Shown: positions 10,801 to 20,800 of the stretch, piece by piece
Position numbering within the stretch: position 1 is the stretch's first letter
Layout of the letters: each line of letters starts with the position of its first letter
Origin: Anisus vortex
Taxonomy: Eukaryota; Mollusca; Gastropoda; Planorbidae
Reading direction: 5' to 3'
DNA length: 64,000 nucleotides
NCBI GenBank assembly: GCA_949126835.1
Contig: OX421494.1
Coordinates: forward strand, 18,213,538 to 18,277,537
Position numbers and translations under genes: made by a program
Notes under the pieces: model-generated
The model's input: the letters and a program-made list of their open reading frames with translations, nothing else
Told to the model about the DNA's origin: nothing
Databases searched by the model: none

Positions 10801-12472
10801 TCCCTTGTAGATATCTAACTTAAAAGGCGTCCCCCCCCCCCCTTCCCACATACCCTTGTACCCGGCACCTAAACATTACATTAAAAAAATTTAAGCCAAT
10901 AACCAAAATAACTTAGTTTAAATATAAAATTGATTTTAGGAAATAAATATTTAGTTAAGCATGTCTAACAAGTTTACAATTAGTAAGTAAGTAAACATTA
11001 TGCTTTTTAATTACCTTATTGACTCCGGAAAATAATACACATGTACTTTGACAATGTCAACAGCATTTAAACTTAATCAGCTCCCTCTTTACTGTATTAC
11101 GTTGGCATGCTAAATGAATGGTACAAAAGTCAATGTTATAACTCATATATTCTTCTAATGAAATGTTCAATAGTTAACTCACTAAATGATTTAAATATAA
11201 TGTTGTACTGAACTATTTCTCAGGTGAAACTAGCATCAAAGGACTTGGGCATCTTCAGTATAACATTCTTCCTGTATTTCTTCGCCTTCACGGCTACCGG
11301 CTTCTTATTGTTTAGCAGCCAGCTGACCAGCTACCAAAATGTTGTTAGCACGGCCGAGGCAATGTTTGCTTTTGCGTTGGGCAGCTTCGATTTCAACGAG
11401 CTGTCAGTGGCGCAGCCATTCTGGGGGCCCCTGTTTGTATTTAGGTGAGTAACAGTTTGGTATGTTAAATTAGGTTGTTTGGCCTTTTGAGATTAAACCA
11501 AAAGCTCCAAATACCAGTAAATTGAATAGGTAGATAGAGAACAATAGGCATACTAAATGTGACAGCGTCAACATCACCATCATCATCAATGATGTCAAAT
11601 TATCTTCTTGTGATGTGCTGTCACAGCTGTTATATTTATATAATATATACAATATATAACATTTATTAGCAGAATACATAAAGATTAAACTTGAATAGTC
11701 TTGAGAGCTGGGATTATTCATCCAGTAGAGACCTGGATATCACTAAGAAGTTGAACGAGTTAGTCCCCCAATGATTATTTGAGTTGATGATAAGATCTTG
11801 CCTAAGTTAAACGTCTAAGAGTTATAGCCAAAGCAATTAAACTACAAATAAATAACAAATCAAGTTCAGAAACATTAAAAAAAACACTATTATCTTGTTC
11901 TAACCATTAAACAATAGTGAATCTGAATAGTTATGGGACACAGTGGCCTAGCGGCAGCGCGTTCGAATGGCGATCCGAAAGTTCTGGGTTCGACTCCTGG
12001 TGCAGGCTAGGATTTTTCCCGGGACTTGAGGGTACCTGACATTAGTTGGGATAACGTAAAGGCGGCTGAGCATTGTGCTGGCCACACATCCCCTAGCATG
12101 CCGTGGCCACAGAAACTGGTGATCACCAGCCCTATGATCAGTTTGGTCCGAAGGGTACTTTACTTTTTTTTAAATTATTAAACAATTGTAAATCTGAAGA
12201 GTTATTGGCCATTAAGCAACATTTATCTGGTCAATTTGTACCATTGCAATACATAATTGATCCTTGGAGTTGATCGATCTGTGAACCTTTGTTTTTTTTT
12301 CTCTATTATTTCCAAAAGCTACATTGGAGTTGTGTACATTGGCTTGATGAGTATTTTCCTTACAATCATCGGTGAAGCTTTCACACAAGTAAAAGAGAAT
12401 GTTGCCCTACAGAGTAACGACTATGAGCTGGTGGAGTTCATCTGCACAAAGATCAAAGCACTCTTTAAATAA
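1662..12472 (+). CDS. Polycystin-1-like (PKD1L-type) channel gene, 3' part, 11 exons
   Basis: Membrane protein of the polycystin (TRPP) family, expected to form or modulate a cation channel. Exons: 1662-1828, 2446-2585, 2785-2923, 4633-4871, 5046-5223, 5821-5975, 7061-7336, 8230-8488, 10246-10385, 11224-11444, 12319-12472. All junctions are AG/GT and all phases agree, giving 688 codons plus a stop. In order they encode: a basic linker, PC1-type helices (FPHWFIYIAWVLCFF; WGRDKANQWLTTFLLSF; VIIIQPVKVLLLVAFIACVL), the helix before the extracellular domain (YMIFLAIIFFLSYQQRDP), the TOP domain with its Cys pair and GGGY motif, then S2-S6. The protein stops soon after S6 (KIKALFK), so there is no long cytoplasmic tail. 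The 5' exons (any ectodomain, GAIN, PLAT) lie left of the window, because the first exon here starts in mid-codon. The PC1 family is favoured over PKD2 because of the extra helices before the channel core. Confidence 0.93.
1829..2230 (+). repeat. Minisatellite of a splice donor (23-24 bp unit)
   Basis: Unit gtaagtacagagtgacttgg plus tgtt. The array begins exactly at the exon 1 donor, so each unit starts with a consensus donor. The first units are spaced by 24 bp (1829, 1853, 1877, 1901, 1925), later ones by 23 bp, degenerating after about 2130. Confidence 0.93.
2446..2585 (+). CDS. Polycystin gene 1, exon 2: helix pair
   Basis: Acceptor ttgcag at 2445, donor gtaagg at 2586, phase 1 in and 0 out. 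It encodes CFFSIVASGFFTILYSMEWG, then DKANQWLTTFLLSF and the SVIIIQPVK end. The W-G-...-W-L-T-..-L-S-F and QP-(I/V)-K motifs are characteristic of polycystin-1-like proteins. Confidence 0.93.
2785..2923 (+). CDS. Polycystin gene 1, exon 3: helix and acidic linker
   Basis: Acceptor cctcag at 2784, donor gtaagt at 2924, phase 0 in and 1 out. It encodes VLLLVAFIACVLKKPELEEE followed by an acidic cytoplasmic linker. The hydrophobic stretch continues directly from the QPVK end of exon 2, as in PKD1-like proteins. Confidence 0.9.
2924..3485. other. Intron sequence, nothing recognised
   Basis: AT-rich unique sequence between exon 3 and the 30-bp array. Confidence 0.5.
3486..4440 (+). repeat. 30-bp minisatellite, about 32 copies
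   Basis: Unit caataattaaactattcata plus tactaacatg, alternating with a tacttacatg variant. It is highly homogeneous and fills most of the intron before exon 4. Confidence 0.95.
4441..4632 (+). repeat. Repeats carrying copies of the exon 4 acceptor
   Basis: The word ttcgccaatcag occurs at 4455-4466, 4521-4532, 4561-4572 and 4621-4632. The last is the inferred acceptor of exon 4. The repeats share the catatacttacatg part with the 30-bp array. Confidence 0.9.
4633..4871 (+). CDS. Polycystin gene 1, exon 4: pre-TOP helix
   Basis: Acceptor gccaatcag at 4632, donor gtcagt at 4872, phase 1 in and 0 out. It encodes an amphipathic charged stretch (PEVLSKVRETRMMEIKMEAV) and the helix IIVYMIFLAIIFFLSYQQRD that leads into the extracellular domain. 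The homologous region of gene 2 is split by an intron. The same acceptor word occurs three more times just upstream; the one at 4572 would add 20 codons in frame. Confidence 0.9.
5046..5223 (+). CDS. Polycystin gene 1, exon 5: TOP domain start
   Basis: Acceptor attgtttag at 5045, donor gtaact at 5224, phase 0 in and 1 out. It encodes the start of the polycystin extracellular domain with the family motifs DYWSWLEESFLPSFY and VARIRQLRIKNG. NGT in YANGTDI is a possible N-glycosylation site. Confidence 0.9.
5440..5748 (+). repeat. 25-bp minisatellite before exon 6
   Basis: Unit atacaatatagttggtcata plus gaatc, about 11 copies. The unit is similar to the exon 6 acceptor junction at 5811-5837 (18-19 of 25 positions). 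Confidence 0.88.
5821..5975 (+). CDS. Polycystin gene 1, exon 6: TOP cysteine loop
   Basis: Acceptor tgatcacag at 5820, donor gtaagt at 5976, phase 1 in and 0 out. It encodes DTCTIQSELKSVINHCRDGY with the two cysteines that bracket a loop in polycystin TOP domains, then GWTADDTKPYLPYWETPP. Its 5' edge resembles the 25-bp minisatellite just upstream. Confidence 0.9.
6290..6450 (+). mobile_element. Truncated SINE, 3' part
   Basis: Carries the SINE body words (tgagcccattcagctct, aaaggcagctggtcatcgtg, ccagccacacaag) shared with the fuller copies at 11935 and 26551. The tRNA-like head is missing. Confidence 0.6.
6905..7060 (+). repeat. 46-bp repeat, three copies, ending at exon 7 acceptor
   Basis: The unit includes gcagttatagtttaccaaac and gttgatacgtcatag. 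The third copy runs straight into the acceptor. The exon start gtttaccaagacg matches the unit word gtttaccaaacg. Confidence 0.88.
7061..7336 (+). CDS. Polycystin gene 1, exon 7: TOP core
   Basis: Acceptor gatgcttcag at 7060, donor gttaat at 7337, phase 0 both sides, 92 codons. It contains the family signatures NIATYKGGGYVI, NWIDLNTKAIFLEYTIYNPN and VNLFTSVTAVVEF (beta-sheet core and the stretch before S2). Confidence 0.93.
7337..8229. other. Intron 7 of gene 1, nothing recognised
   Basis: AT-rich unique sequence with an A/C-rich stretch near 7890-7980. No repeat or gene seen. Confidence 0.5.
8230..8488 (+). CDS. Polycystin gene 1, exon 8: S2-S3
   Basis: Acceptor taatttcag at 8229, donor gtcagt at 8489, phase 0 in and 1 out. 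It encodes VFRLMSYIGGFGVIVLLFEV (S2) and then LAYFGDFWNILEFVLLCLAV (S3, with the conserved YFxxxWNxxE pattern). It is markedly more GC-rich than its flanks. Confidence 0.93.
8889..9235 (+). repeat. 15-bp minisatellite, about 23 copies
   Basis: Unit tttcactaaattata, nearly perfect, in the intron between S3 and S4 exons. It grades directly into the 28-bp array. Confidence 0.95.
9222..9866 (+). repeat. 28-bp minisatellite, about 23 copies
   Basis: Unit tttcactacactgtatcaca plus aaattata. It looks like the 15-bp unit with a 13-bp insertion that was then amplified. Confidence 0.95.
10246..10385 (+). CDS. Polycystin gene 1, exon 9: S4 and S4-S5 linker
   Basis: Acceptor ccctcgtag at 10245, donor gtatga at 10386, phase 1 in and 0 out. 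It encodes FVNFNSIALYDELYGYVMSG and FLKLLQFNKKMGMLGAT, the polycystin S4 and S4-S5 linker (family pattern LLRFNK..SML..T). Confidence 0.92.
10386..11223. other. Intron with poly-C tracts
   Basis: C-rich homopolymers at about 10791-10805 and 10829-10845. Otherwise AT-rich unique sequence. Confidence 0.5.
11224..11444 (+). CDS. Polycystin gene 1, exon 10: S5 and pore
   Basis: Acceptor atttctcag at 11223, donor gtgagt at 11445, phase 0 in and 2 out. It encodes S5 (VKLASKDLGIFSITFFLYFF), the turret and the pore helix ending FAFALGSFDFNEL. The PKD2 filter triad LGD aligns here with LGS. Confidence 0.93.
11935..12176 (+). mobile_element. tRNA-derived SINE with 29-bp target duplication
   Basis: The head has Pol III A-box-like (tggcctagcgg) and B-box-like (ggttcgactcc) words, then a conserved body ending ttggtccgaagggtacttta and a short T-rich tail. 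It is flanked by direct repeats at 11906-11934 and 12177-12205 that differ at four sites. It lies in the last intron of gene 1, same strand. Confidence 0.88.
12319..12472 (+). CDS. Polycystin gene 1, last exon: S6 and stop
   Basis: Acceptor tttccaaaag at 12318, phase 2 in; TAA at 12470-12472. It encodes SYIGVVYIGLMSIFLTIIGE (S6) then AFTQVKENVALQSNDYELVE and the terminal KIKALFK. The FTQVKEN segment matches the polycystin post-S6 TYSEVK motif. Confidence 0.92.
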
Positions 12473-12749
12473 TTCCAGACGCCACATACAGACTTTGTTT
12501 TATTGTTGAATTTTTTCCCACAATTTTGATGTTTACATTTGATTGTGAACAGACTTTCTGTACTTTGAAAACTGGTTAAAAACACACTTTTTCGATTTAT
12601 TTTAATAACATACGGTAAATGTAAAGCACATTCGAAGTCTTTGTTATGAATAGCGCTATATAAATATGTAATTCGTTGAATGAAATTTTTATTATTAGGT
12701 CTGTGTCATTTAAAAAAAATTGCTATTTCAATTAAACAACTTTTTAGAA

Positions 12750-12755
12750 AATAAA
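12750..12755 (+). terminator. Candidate polyadenylation signal AATAAA, gene 1
   Basis: AATAAA lies 278 bases after the stop codon, followed by a T-rich stretch. It is one of several possible sites in an AT-rich region. Confidence 0.4.
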
Positions 12756-13707
12756 ATTTTGCTTATTTGAGAAAGTGTGGAAGGAGACATTCAACTTTAT
12801 AATAAAAAAATTTCGAGGTAAGAGAACATATAACAAAGACAAAATTAATAAAATTTAATGTTAAAGAACTCACGAGACAATTTATAGGTAAAATGTATTC
12901 ATTGGATTTTGTGATTGTTTTCGATATATTTCAATTGTATTTGTGTTTTTCTAGTGTTTTGTTCACTATAACAATTTTCTTGTGAAATGCTAACAAGTAC
13001 AGTTTTTCAATAATATTTTATATCATTGTAGAGTAGAGTGTGGATTCTAAGTATTAGGAACATATATCTATCTTATCTATCTATCTATATATCTATATAT
13101 ACTTATAAAGCTTTCGTGTACTCAAGATACTGTTTAAGCATTTTAACGTTATTTTGAAAAAAAAAAGTGACATCCATCCAAAAAAAAAGTTTTGCTATTG
13201 AAAGTTTTAGTATTATAAATCTATTATTCAAATTTGGCAATACATTTTTTACTCTTTAAATCTCTTAATATTTGTTTTAGATGATTGCTTATATAAAAAC
13301 ATTAGAAACATTTAAAAGATGCTACAATCTTTATTTTTTAAATGGTATACTTTAAGCATTTTTATTCTGAAGAAATATTTCATTATATAAAAGAGCTGTC
13401 TTAAGCTGTAGATGTCAAATTTCAGGTTCTCCTTGAAACTTTATAAATCTATAACACTATGAAGGAGTATATTCGTCTGTAATTGTTTTCATTACAAATG
13501 TTTGTGCAGCAAGGTATTCAAAACAAAATTACAGTTAATGCCTTTGATTTTAACTGTTCATTTAGGTTAAGCTCTTCAAAATTGAAATTGTTCAAACTTT
13601 GAATAATAGGTGTTCAGTATTTTGAATTTGATTTTCTTTATTTCTTAAATCATATAAGATGGAAAGTAATTAAAAAAGAAGAACAATACGACAAACATGT
13701 TAATGTA

Positions 13708-13713
13708 TTTATT
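13708..13713 (-). terminator. Candidate polyadenylation signal AATAAA, gene 2
   Basis: AATAAA on the minus strand, about 210 bases after the stop of the second polycystin gene. Confidence 0.4.
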
Positions 13714-13921
13714 GCTTTTTGTTAATAACAAAATGAAAAAAAAGCGTTTTAAACATATGTTTTATGATATAGTATAAACTCAAATACTAGGTGATATGCA
13801 AAGGCATAAAAATTGGTAGAAAATAGTAAATAGTTTTTTCTATATAATAAACTGTAATAAATGTTGAACTTTACACAATTGTAAATATAATTCACTGGAC
13901 CATATACTTTGTCCCATGATT

Positions 13922-14844
13922 CTATTGACGTGGTTGATTCCACTCGGCTGGAAACATTGTCATCTCATAGGATTCATTTAAATAGGGTTTTGGTGTGCCC
14001 AATCGACGTCTCTTGCGTTTCACATTCTCCTTGATTCTCGGCACCACTTCAATCGGAGACAGCAGAGAGATATCGCTACCAGCAGGCAAGGACGTATTGC
14101 CTAGGTCAGACGAAGTGTTTATCGAAGGCAGGACTCTCCTGGGTGAAAGTGACCTGACCTTTGGGTCGTAGCTGGGGACGACAGCCTCTGGGGAAGAAGC
14201 GTCCATGACAGATGAAATGTAGCCCGAGGTGTCTCCCTGCATCGGCTCGTAGACTTCCTTAACGTAGTCAGCATCCACCTGACTACTGTGCTTGGCAGGA
14301 CGTTGCAAAGCTCTGAAGTTGTGTTCCACCGAATACAGAGACAGAGGCCTAACACCCGTGGACTTGCGGTATCTACCAACGCCTTTTGAAAGCAGTCCTA
14401 CTTGTGAAGTATTCACACCTTGATGTAACGGGGAATCTGTCGACACATCACTAGGGTCAACAGAGCTATTGAATTCATCACTACGGTTAATGGAGTAGTT
14501 GGGCTCATCATATGGGTTCACTGTGTGACTAGTTACTTCCCCTTTCTGTTGGTCTCTACAAACATTTAATGCTATCAATGAAGGCACGTGTAGTTCTACT
14601 ATAGCTTTCTTCCAGTCTTTCTGATTCAACATCAAATTGTAATATTTTAACATTAGTATATAAATAGCATCTTGTTTATTCTGGAGTCCGGCCACACTAT
14701 CTTCTAATCTATCCAGGCCGATTTCAGTTTGGAGAAATTTAATCTGAAGTTTACTTAACATTTTTCTCTTTCTTGGCGGTGACGTCTCAGATGTGGAATC
14801 TTGAACTTTTTTTCCTTTCTGGCTCTTTGGTTTAGAATAGGATA
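13922..14844 (-). CDS. Polycystin gene 2: C-terminal tail exon
   Basis: Acceptor ttttttttcag, phase 1 in; TAG at 13922-13924. It encodes about 307 residues: a basic segment (PPRKRKMLSK), a leucine-heptad segment (LQTEIGLDRLEDSVAGLQ) likely to be a coiled coil as in other polycystin tails, then a Ser/Thr/Pro-rich low-complexity region and a basic patch (KENVKRKRRRLGTPKPY). No counterpart exists in gene 1. Confidence 0.85.
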
Positions 14845-17800
14845 CTGAAAAAAAAACACATTTTAAGTTGATATGAAACTTTTATATATATATTTAAACA
14901 AGAACTTTCAAAGCGCATTGATTATATTCCCTTAATTACACATTATTAATTATGCTGATTAATGGCGAGCAAAACCAAGTTTTATTAAATAATAGAAGAA
15001 CTAACGTTTACAGAGCTCATTTTAGGACTTGCAGTAGAGATGTGTAAGATTCTTGTCCTAAGTATGGCGAAGTAGAGAAAACAAAAACAAGGGTATTGTT
15101 TTAACTAGACAGAAATAAAACACATAGAACATACCAATCTTTAAAGCCAGCGCAGCCGACCACAGGAGGCGAAAAGGGTTAAACTGCCAGAAAAATTGTG
15201 TTGCCTTGCTGACCATGTAGTCAATGAGCTCAAAGTCGTTGGGCTGTTTGTTGACGTCCTCTCTGACCTGAGCGAAGGAGTCGACGATGATGGTGATGAG
15301 GAAGTTGATGAGGAGAAGCACTATACAGATCATGTAGAGGAAGATGAACATTGGCGCCAAGACAGAGTTTACTTCATACAGAGACTGAAAGTAAACAGCG
15401 AGGTCTTCTTCAGCAGTGCTTTGGAGGTTTTAAATACCAGTATACATTCTCTATAATACAAACTCTATAGAATATCAAAATGAAAGGTTTTAACCACATT
15501 CAAACATTATAATAAGGTTGTGTTTTTTTACAAGTATAATTTCAGTTTTTATGCTAGGATTATTTCACGCTTCTTCAAATAACTTACACAAAATAGTTTT
15601 AAATTAAATATTTTATGATGCATTATTCATAACTGTCTTTGAATGCGTTTAACATTGACCCTATTTTATGAAAAAAAATCGAAAAAAAAATCAAAATGTT
15701 GTTTTTATAAAGGTCAAGATCGTCCGCTTGTTTAATTGTGTTTAAGAGGATCTTATTTTTGAGATGTTTGGGGGACTCAAAGCCATTTTATGTTTAGAAA
15801 TATACGGCGCTATGGTCTTTCGGCAGACGGATGGATGACGTCACATCCTGAATGTTTTGAGGGTTTTAATTCTAATCCAGAAACGCCAGAATTTTTATTT
15901 TGGATCTAGAGAGTATCCTAGATCAGGGTCGGCGTGCTGGATTTGGCATGCAGAGTGGTTTTCATTGGCACGCGGAAGAGCACCAAAAAGGCAATAAAAG
16001 TATCTTCTGCAGGAAACGAGCAGGGTGACTTTTAGGCCGTTGGCACACTGAATTATTAAGAGGTGCAACTTTGGCACACTATTTTCAAAAGGTTGCCTAC
16101 CCCTGTCCTAGATTACACAGCTTCATTGCGTTCAACTTTTGTGGTAATGAAGGTGGCTAACTAAATGAACATTGTATGGACTTATAAACGTGCTCATTGA
16201 CTAATTGTTGTGGATTTATACATTTAGAAGGGAAAATTTATTTACTCATGGCTAAGAGAAATATCTAGCTTGAACATCTGAAATGTCTCAATTATAGCTA
16301 TAAAATGTCCAACTTAAACGTTGAAATGTCTAAATAGATCAATGCAATGTCTAGCTAGTCAATGAAATGTCCAAATAGGTCAATAAAATGTCCAACCTCG
16401 TACTGTAATTTTCCAAGTGAGACCAGAAGCATACTTTGCATGGTATGTATAAAATCCCTGTAGCCAAACAGACATGGACCAAACGTAAGGTAGCTGAAAC
16501 ATAGTTATGACAAGAAGTATCGATATATTTTTTTTTCAGTGAACATAGAAGTATATAGAAGGAAGGTGGAGTTAAAGAGGTAGAACTGTAGACTGGTGTG
16601 AAATATTGATAGAAATAGAATAAGAGAAATATTTTAGATAGATAAATAGATAGAGAGAAAGAGAGAGAGAGAGAGAGAAAGAGAGAGTTAGAGTGAAAAT
16701 GTGATCGGTGTTAAGAGGACAAGATACACAAGATATAGTGATGGAGAGAGAAATATAAGATAAAAGTTGACAGACAGACAGCACAACGGAGTTTGAGAAA
16801 AGAATTATTTGCATTTCATTGTTTTTTCACATCCAACTTAAATTAGACAACATTTTGAGTTATTCGGATCAATAAGAAATTGTTATCTGTTTTTTTTAAT
16901 TTTTAGTTTGATCAAATACACTCTTTTTTTTTAAATTGTCAATCTTTAAGTCCTTTTATCGATTGACGAACATTTAGAGATGTGGTGTTTAATAAAAACT
17001 AGACCATTACCAGAACGAAGCAAAAGCCAGGATAACTAGACTGAAGACGACGGAGAAAGGTGAAAGGTCACTTGCAGATAGTTTCATGGTGGCTCCCAGA
17101 ATGGACATCCTCCTGTTGAACCTGAGCAGGTGAAGGATTTGGAGGGTCGACAGGAAGGTGGCGAAGGCAGCCATGATGGAGAAGAGTTGATCCCATATCG
17201 CCACCGTTTGGAAATTGTAGAAGTGTCCTGGGAGGGTAAGCACATTAAGGTGTGAAGTTCTGGGTTGTTATTAAGATTAAATACAATAATAAGGTCCGTT
17301 GTCCCTACTGACCTTGATCCTTATTGGCTTCCTTCGACACTCGATCGGAGATGATTGCGTGGCCCACAGACAATGCGATGGTGGCCGCTGACGTAAGTAG
17401 GTTAATGCATTCCAGAATGTTCCAGACCTCCAGGAAATACTTCCACCTCTGCCTGTACATGAAGAAGAACTCTCGGACTCCAAAGAAGATAAGAGCGATG
17501 TAGACCAACCAATCACAGACAATCATTGATACAGGGTAGGTAGCCGTGTAATTAAATAATCTGAGAAATTGATGCAGGGTAGGTAACCGTGTAATTAAAT
17601 AATCCGAGATATTGATACAGGGTAGGTAACCGTGTAATTAAATAATCTGAGAAATTGATACAGGGTAGGTAACCGTGTAATTAAATAATCCAAGATATTG
17701 ATACAGGGTAGGTAACCGTGTAATTAAATAATCCGAGATATTGATACAGGGTAGGTAACCGTGTAATTAAATAATCTGAGAAATTGATACAGGGTAGGTA

Positions 17801-20800
17801 ACCGTGTAATTAAATAATCCGAGATATTGATACAGGGTAGGTAACCGTGTAATTAAATAATCCGAGATATTGATACAGGGTAGGTAACCGTGTAATTAAA
17901 TAATCCGAGATATTGATACAGGGTAGGTAACCATGTAATAAAAAAATGTGAGAAATGCAGACAAAATAAAATCCTGATGTTCTTGCTAAACATCAAATCA
18001 AAGAACTCGAAGAAGTCGATACAATGAATAGACATTTATTTGGTCCAGTGAATCTGTATACAGCGGTCGATTATATTTATTTCTTCTAAATAACTTTTCT
18101 TTTATTCGGCTATGGTTTGCACTTGTTTTTATGAACATTTTAAAGTCATCAATCCATCGAACTATTTGTAAATTAGGATCGTAAAGGTTACAAGCGGGAT
18201 CTTGGACATTTTAGAATTGCGAGCATTCGTTTGGGCTCAAGGAATATTGGAATTAAGGGGTTGTTTATAAATGTATTAAAAAAGGAATAGCAGATAATAA
18301 ATTACTTCTTTATGCTGTGAAAGCTTTGCGAAATCCTAGGCTCTCTCTCTATACGATCCACTACCGTAATGGGTTTCCTGAACTTGGCATGAAAAGCATA
18401 AAGTATAAATCTATTCATAATGCAGGACTAGAATCTATACTAAATGTATGAGCAGAGGCGTTGCTAAGGAGGGGCAGGTGGGTATATCTGTCCCCCCAGG
18501 CGCCAAGGTCAAGAGTGTCTAAACGAAGCTTACAACGTTAGTTTTAGAAGAATGCAATTAGATAGGGAGGGGTGCGGGGGCGCCAATTTTATAGTTTGTC
18601 CCCGGTTGCATATACATTCTAGTTACGCCACTGTATAGAGCATTTGCAATCCCGTGACAAATAGCACGTGTTTGTTTACTTTGTGTAGTGGTGAACAAAG
18701 GCAGCCGTATTACTATAGGCTAAAGAAGGTTTTTTTTTTCAAATATCATATCAACAATATGACGTAAAAATATACAAAACACTGCCATGTGATGAAAATT
18801 AACAATTAAAGCTAAAATTTAAACCATTAACATTCAATGGAATAGGTTCCGTAAGTCCAAAATATTTAATTGAAGATGAGGATTGTCAAAAGTTAGCTTA
18901 GTAACTTACTATCTAAAAGTAAAGCATAAGGCAGGCTGTGAAACGTTTCTCAATATAGCTATTGAACAGCCAGTGCCGTTGCTAGGGCTTTGGGGGCCCG
19001 GGGGGGGGGGGCTTGGCCTCTTTAGGGGCCCCTGCATTTTGACATTCGACATTATGACATGAGAAAACACAATTCGGACACTCCTCAAGTAGGGGCCCGG
19101 GGGGAGGGGACTTTCGAATTCGGACCCCTCTCCCCATCCCCTAGCTACGCCACTGTTAACAAGTATAAAAGCCTTAAATCTTGTTTACTTCGTGGACGGA
19201 CTACTAAGGACTAGTATTACAGTTAAATATGGATTTATAGAAACAAATTCCTTATATTTTTAGTGTAAAATAGACATGGTAAAGAACAATTTCATTCCAC
19301 CATGTCTCCACCATCGCTTCTATTTACATAGTTACGTCACCTAAAAACCTAAGCCACGCCTATTTTTGCAAATTCTCTTTATGAGTAGGGCAAAAATATC
19401 TTATTAGAAACATAAAACATAAGAATAAGATCTTGTAGCTTATCAGAATAATTTAGTTTTCAATACCTGAATGGATACATGGTAAGTTCACCAATGACAA
19501 CACGGGCCTGTGGGAACTCAAACAAGACAGTTATCATGACAAACATGTTGATGTTTGCATTGTAGACGGTGGCCTCAAATATGACCACCCTGGTCTTCTC
19601 ATCGATCCATCCGTTGTCTTGTAAATATTGGATGCTGTCCTTGGCTTCACTCTCAGACCCAACTATGTCCATGACGTAACCTCCAGGTGGATAGACCCCC
19701 AACAGACCTGAGATAGGTAAACCGCCAATGTCTGCCCAGGTGTGGTACAGCCACGCTGCCGATCTGTAGACAAAGATTGTTTTTAAATTCATAGATTCTT
19801 GAAAAGTTCAAATTTCATCGCATTTTAAATACAATAAACTTATATACATACTGGTCAATAAGAAATAATAGTAATTTTTAATAAATTGAAATCAGAAATG
19901 GTCAAGACCAATCTTACTTCTAACACGATGTATACTTGGGGGAGCTATCTCCTACCAAGCGCTTCCCCAGGTGGCGGATAAGGAAACGAACTTTAGATAT
20001 AATGAATAGCCGTGAATAAGTGGCTGTGGACCAACTGGTTTTCTATCAGGAGGGTGAGGTGGGATATCTTGTGGTAAGGATATTCTTTAGAAATGGCCGT
20101 AAATCCAACGAGTTCACTGTGAAAATAAAAGCAAACCTAGAGCGATCTAACTCTAAGCCCGGGTAGACGAGACCGTTCGCTAGGGATAGCAGTCATCTAG
20201 GAGAGAAAACTCAATTGCTGCATTGCAGCCGATCTTGGTTGATCAAAGGTTATTGAAGCACATCAAGTAAGAAAAGTAGGCTGATGGCGGAGACAACGGG
20301 CCGATTGGCGCAAAAATACGCTGGCAAGCAAACATCAAAATAGTGGAGGAAAGAGATAATAGTACATACAGTTATGGCCACCTGCCTGTGGAATCCCGCT
20401 TCATAGGAGCCCACCCAACGATACCTACAAAAATACTGAATTAGAGTATACATACATGGCTCATTAGAAGTAGCAATAAAATATCGTGGAGCCGACACAC
20501 TGTTAGAGGGAGAAGAAGAACATTTTGAAATAGCCACTGCACAGGCAGTTTCACAGATAGCATATATATAGTGGCAAGCCACGCCCACTCTACCAGCAGC
20601 CGATGGTTTTCCACACTGATGCAAAAACAGTGTTACAGTCACTCAAAAATTCAAAACGCACACAGCAACCAGTCAACCAATAAAGAACTAACAAAACTTT
20701 GCTTAAATAAAAGAATTTGTTCTCCAATGGATTCCTGGGCATGTACTAACTGAAAGGAACGACACTGCTAATTACCTAACGAAAATAATTATTGAGCGCA

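Larger units (their letters stand above)
12473..13921. other. Intergenic region between convergent polycystin genes
   Basis: Very AT-rich. It should hold both 3' UTRs. There is a short TATC-type microsatellite near 13070-13100. No gene seen. Confidence 0.6.

Noticed and set aside
11935..12010. tRNA gene
   Set aside because: A- and B-box-like words are present, but the sequence does not fold into a clear cloverleaf and is followed by a body shared with other copies; it is a SINE head.
20250..20642. 130-codon minus-strand ORF as a gene
   Set aside because: It is the shadow of a decayed retroelement on the plus strand, in an intron of gene 2.
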